Positions 60,686 through 64,000 of a stretch of 64,000 bases of DNA are shown here, piece by piece. The translations under genes and the position numbers were made by a program. The DNA comes from Lepidostoma basale (Eukaryota; Arthropoda; Insecta; Trichoptera; Lepidostomatidae): the NCBI GenBank assembly GCA_022606425.2, contig JAHDVF020000465.1, forward strand, positions 1 to 64,000. The letters are read 5' to 3'. How positions within the stretch are numbered: the stretch's first letter is position 1; each line of letters opens with the position of its first letter. The notes beneath the pieces were generated by a model. The model was not told the origin of the DNA. It searched no databases and worked only from the letters and a program-made list of their open reading frames with translations.

Positions 60686-60931
60686 AAGGTAAAACTCATT
60701 AAGTGACATTTAAAAATAAAAAAAAATTGCAATTTCTGTATCAGACTTGTGAATTCCACGTCAGAAAATAATCACCAAGTGTATTTATTAAAGAATAAGA
60801 GTTATTCTTTAATAAAAACACTTGGTGATTATTTTCTGACGAAGAATTCGCAAGTCTGATACAGAAATTGCAAAAAAAAAATAAAAAATTAAATGTCACT
60901 TAATGATTTTTACCTTTGAACCGACGATATA
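60673..60931. repeat. Foldback at the LINE-T / mariner boundary
   Basis: TATCGTTGGTTCAAAGGTAA (60673-) is mirrored near 60910-60929. Arms of about 120 bp include GTGACATTTAAA, TTGCAATTTCTGTATCAGAC and AAAATAATCACCAAGTG. The palindrome centre is near 60800. Because the left arm continues from LINE-T, the LINE-T edge itself is part of the duplication. Confidence 0.8.
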
Positions 60932-61616
60932 CAGGATCATCGAAACATAATGCCAACATTTAAAATAACTATTTAAAAAAACTATTGAAGAAAATTCAAT
61001 GGTTTTGATCTTCAAATGTGCGGAAAACGATAAAAAAAAATCGTACATTAGTATGTTTTGATGTGATAGGTTTGATTTGCTGCCTTATCTGAATTTTATA
61101 TGCATAAAGTCTTAGCCGTTTGTGCAGTACATTTTGAATTGTTGTTTTGGGAATTTGTAGCTCGGCACTTCGTCGAGCAATAGATTTTTTGGGGCTCCTA
61201 AGACAAGATTGGCGGATATGTTTGATATTCTCTTCTGATGTTGGTTTTTTCTCCACAGTCTCTGTTGGGAGAAACTGGTTAAACCTTCGAATGACAGCTT
61301 TGTTATCAGGTACGGTTTGTCCTGGATAAGTTCTTTGAAACAACCGCCTGACTGGTGACTTTAACTCTGCGTACCAAATAACGCACTGTGCTTTTTGTTG
61401 AACGGTCAACATCGTACTGAACGGCGGCAGTCGTTGGCGCGCCCGCGGCTGACCTTGGCTACTGCGCATCTAGTATACGCATAGCAAGGTCACGCCACCT
61501 CCAAAACAAAACTTACGTCCACCAGCTAGCGTTCAGTGACATTTACACGTTTAACATAAAGGGTTTCAGTGCTATAATTTGTTAAAATGTTGGCATTCTT
61601 TTTCGATGACCCTGTA
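60930..61616 (-). mobile_element. Internally deleted mariner-type element with both terminal repeats
   Basis: The left end CAGGATCATCGAAACATAAT (60932-) and the right end (complement of 61595-61614, CAGGGTCATCGAAAAAGAAT) form terminal inverted repeats of about 30 bp, flanked by TA on both sides. The minus-strand frame (61469-60996) encodes MLTVQQKAQCVIWYAELKSP, the helix-turn-helix start of mariner transposases, SEENIKHIRQSCLRSPKKSI and HKRLRLYAYKIQIRQQIKPI, then jumps to an unrelated end (FEDQNH). The catalytic domain with all DDE residues is missing. 683 bp, non-autonomous. Confidence 0.88.
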
Positions 61617-61659
61617 TTGTTTGCCTGCAATATTTAGTTTGTATAAAATTTAGAATAAA

Positions 61660-62085
61660 TTGAATTACACTTTTCGCAACACTTTATTTTTCTATTTGCA
61701 GACATGTTTCGGTGGTGACCCAACCTTAGCATATAAATTGGAGTGACATCTCAAGGCGTTATCTAGCAATACGTTAATGGTGATAGCCTTTCACATTGCG
61801 TTAATAAAAAGATCTTCTGCTTAATGCTTAAAATCCAATCTTCATAGATGGCGCTAGTGTGCAGATTGAAACTAACATGTGAAGTTTGGTGTTACAGATT
61901 AACATATATTCAACTTCCAAAAATTTGTCAGACATGGTGGTCCTAAGAAAGGTGCAATGGGGAATTTTGTAGTACATAAAGCGTGCGCTTAACCAATGGC
62001 AGGTCATAAGTCCTGTAAACACCTCGATCACCATATTCTGTTTCCAATTTGCATCTTCGTCTCTTTTGAGATACAATTAATTCTC
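61660..62085 (-). repeat. Repeat RA copy 5 joined to a hammerhead-like motif
   Basis: RA occupies 61740-62085. On the minus strand it leads into GCTAAGG, a GGT/ACC stem, GAAACATGTCTGC (61705-61735) and a TAGAAAAATAAAGTGTTGCG tail. GAAA, palindrome ACATGT and cleavage C are present, but the CUGANGA box is not recognisable. RA may therefore be the body of another ribozyme family. Confidence 0.55.
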
Positions 62086-62540
62086 CAAAGTGTTATTCAA
62101 TTTATTGAAATGTGATTCCACAACACAAAGTGCAGGTGAATGTAGAAGCAATTATCTAAAATTTGCTACAATCTCACACCGGTGACGATGATTTTATGAA
62201 GCATGGCATCTAGTTAATTTCCGCAAATAAAGACTATCATTAGGCAGCTACGAATATTCCGGTAGTGGTTGAAGTGGTCGGTTATTAAGTCTAGTTTTTT
62301 CTTTGTTTTATTGGGCAGTAAAGCCAGACACACAGATAATACCATGCAGTGCGCCCGGAGGCGTTGCGGCCAATACCTTCCATTAAAAGTATCCATATAT
62401 ATTTTTGAATGGCTTATTATTGTTCTCGGCTTCGTACCAATTTGCCCACCCAAATGATGTACAGCCATAATAATAATCAAAGATTCAAAATAATAATCAA
62501 AATGGACTGTTAACAGGTTTTATTAAATATGTCTTTAAAC
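62086..62540. other. No gene recognised
   Basis: Two small overlapping frames (62214-62480, -; 62269-62457, +) are uninformative. No repeat match. Confidence 0.3.
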
Positions 62541-62544
62541 TTAG

Positions 62545-62695
62545 TCACTTGTATTCATCGTCAGCTTGTCTCCATTCGCTGTTGGACGTTAGCCTCTCCA
62601 CTCCCACGACATCCCTCTCGGTCTCTCGTTAGTGTTCTCTAGGCCTTTCAAAAAATCCCGACACTTCTCCGGCGCATCCTTGGCCTCCATTCAGT
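62545..62695 (-). mobile_element. Possible LINE 3' end
   Basis: GTCTCCATTCGCTGTTGGAC and the reversed GCxxLE-like codons resemble the WTxxxSxEWRQADDEY-type ends of LINEs. Weak. Confidence 0.3.
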
Positions 62696-62779
62696 TACCT
62701 TCTGGCTCCATCTCCCATCATTGTTTGAAAAGTTGGTTGATTGAAAAGTCAATTGAAAAGCTACAGAAATTGAAAAGGT

Positions 62780-63140
62780 ACAGAAAAAGTTCTTACGTTT
62801 TTTGCACCTCAAAGAAAACGGTTATTACCCGTGGCTGTACCTAACTGATTTCTTGCTGGGTATGCTTGACTACCAATCATTAGCAATTAGACGAACTATC
62901 ATTTGGGTGTTCATTTTTTTCAACTAATTCGTGATCGAATACATAATTCTGATATTTTGAATGACTTTGTTTGCAACATAGATTATTTCACCTGCCACTG
63001 TGTAGAACCAACCTACCTAAGGTTATGCCCGTGGGCAGGACAATAATCCTTCTAAACCGCATCTCTTCGGATGTGGACATCTTCAACGAAAGTGAAGCTA
63101 CCCTCAAAAAGCATTTATCTCTTATATAATGTATAAAATT
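62780..63140 (+). mobile_element. LINE-J-related C-terminal remnant
   Basis: FLHLKENGYYPWLYLTDFLL and GMLDYQSLAIRRT match the MREFGSYPWLYPTAFLLGML block of LINE-J. After shifts, CRTNLPKVMPVGRTIILLNR and ISSDVDIFNESEATLKKHLS, stop at about 63128. Diverged subfamily. Confidence 0.7.
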
Positions 63141-63450
63141 GATATTTGCTTCTCTTGTTATTTTTACTGTTTCTTTTTACTTGATTTTTCTTAAATTTTT
63201 AAATATCTTGTGTTTTTGTGTTTATGTTTATTGTTTATATTGTATTTTTTAAATTTCACAATTGTATCTTCTTTGTGTTTAAAATAGTTTTTTTGTATTC
63301 TATAGTCATAAGCGATTTGATTATTATACTGTGATGTTTATGATTTTTTTATATAAATTGAAATCATCCCGTCGGCACATATGTCTAGCCTCATCCTTGC
63401 AATGCGTACCCCTATATCAGTGACCCTGGTATCGAGGTAATAATGAATAA
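63141..63450. other. No gene seen
   Basis: AT-rich, no repeat match. Confidence 0.3.
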
Positions 63451-63454
63451 AAAT

Positions 63455-63530
63455 GCATGGCCATGGAAAGATCTATGCTGGGTATCCAACATAGAAACCG
63501 GATAACCAACGTGGAGATGTGAACACTTAT
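63455..63530 (+). mobile_element. LINE-G-like fragment
   Basis: MAMERSMLGIQHRNRITNVE, about 22 codons, the AMERxMLGI signature. Confidence 0.5.
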
Positions 63531-63540
63531 ACGAAAATAA

Positions 63541-64000
63541 TACTAACTAACTAACTAACTAACTAACCATCACGCCGTTTCCCCGAAAGGGTAGACAGAA
63601 AGAATGGACTGCAACACTTAAATCGATGCTGCACTCTATCCTTCTCATTTCGCCAACGCGAGAGACGCGGTGTGATGGGTTGCGAACCTCATCCCTACCA
63701 ATAGGCATCTCCCGCGCACACTTCGATCATTCAACGTCTACATAATAAATCTAAAACAAATTATTTAAAATACAATGATATAAAATAAAATAACACATAA
63801 AAATAATTTAACACATAATGTTCTTTTAGATGGTGCACTGGTCATCAGCTGGACGATCCGGACACTTGTGTTTATTTAATTATTTATTCCACTGTTTTCA
63901 TTTTAATTAGGCACTTAAAACAATCCAACACCAGGCAAAACTTGAAAATTTGATTGAAGAATTTATTCTAATTGTCATTGGAACAAATGAAAAAATTATT
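63541..64000 (-). mobile_element. TTE copy 3, longest, with LINE-T-like tail
   Basis: (AACT)n at 63541-63565, then the LINE-T-like 3' segment (CATCACGCCGTTTCCCCGAA, AGAATGGACTG), the TTE middle (GAGACGCGGTGTGATGGGTT) and the long body shared with 40403-40855 (AGATGGTGCACTG, GGACGATCCGGACAC, ATTGTCATTGGAACAAAT), which runs off the window end. Confidence 0.72.

Overview
This window looks like AT-rich, gene-poor nuclear DNA from an arthropod, most likely an insect. I infer this from the mix of 5'-truncated non-LTR retrotransposon (LINE) tails, mariner and hAT remnants, tRNA-derived SINEs and many short repeats with minimal hammerhead ribozymes. I found no intact protein-coding gene, rRNA gene, CRISPR array or operon-like arrangement. 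Every recognisable protein stretch is a broken piece of a transposable element.

The main signal is a set of about a dozen short repeat families (here HH1 to HH12). Each carries a hammerhead-like core: (C/U)UG(A/U)N(G/A)A, one extra A or T, a 3-6 bp stem II, GAAA, then a self-complementary stem III such as ACATGT, ACTAGT, ACCGGT, ACGCGT, ACAGCTGT or ACAAATTTGT, and a cleavable nucleotide. This is the architecture known for diminished-stem-III hammerheads, which act as dimers and are associated with Penelope-like elements or animal retrozymes. Cores that still fit the canonical consensus are at 7116-7147(+), 19864-19894(+), 21043-21078(-), 29895-29932(-), 44136-44173(+), 52856-52891(-), 52946-52981(+) and 57353-57392(+). 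HH2 and HH10 replace the C3-G8 pair by U3-A8, and HH11 and HH9 carry A6U. Many units lie as head-to-head inverted pairs. No Penelope reverse transcriptase is present here, so the units are non-autonomous.

Layout: 1-1100 ribozyme units; 1240-5720 LINE tails, including a twin-primed insertion; 5990-8660 ribozyme units with a LINE inserted in an HH1 copy; 9285-16800 nested LINE tails; 17001-17478 a hAT-type element with a perfect 8-bp duplication; 18190-20000 HH1/HH9 nest and repeat RA; 21900-28000 LINE tails and a LINE-tailed short element; 28500-35100 ribozyme units and a 683-bp foldback; 36300-37560 mariner remnants and SINE-3; 39480-45720 SINE-1, LINE-J and LINE-T nests; 45200-50400 LINEs and foldbacks; 50800-51410 a non-repetitive stretch ending in a splice-donor-like site; 52490-58250 ribozyme foldbacks; 59480-64000 LINEs, a deleted mariner and the LINE-tailed element.

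How they interact: LINE-T (a (TTAG)n-tailed family) is the most abundant coding remnant. It sits next to a short element that shares its 3' end, as expected of a partner mobilised in trans. LINEs insert into SINEs and ribozyme units with 7-11 bp target duplications, giving a readable order of insertion. Family names used here (LINE-T, LINE-G, HH1 and so on) are local labels, not database names.
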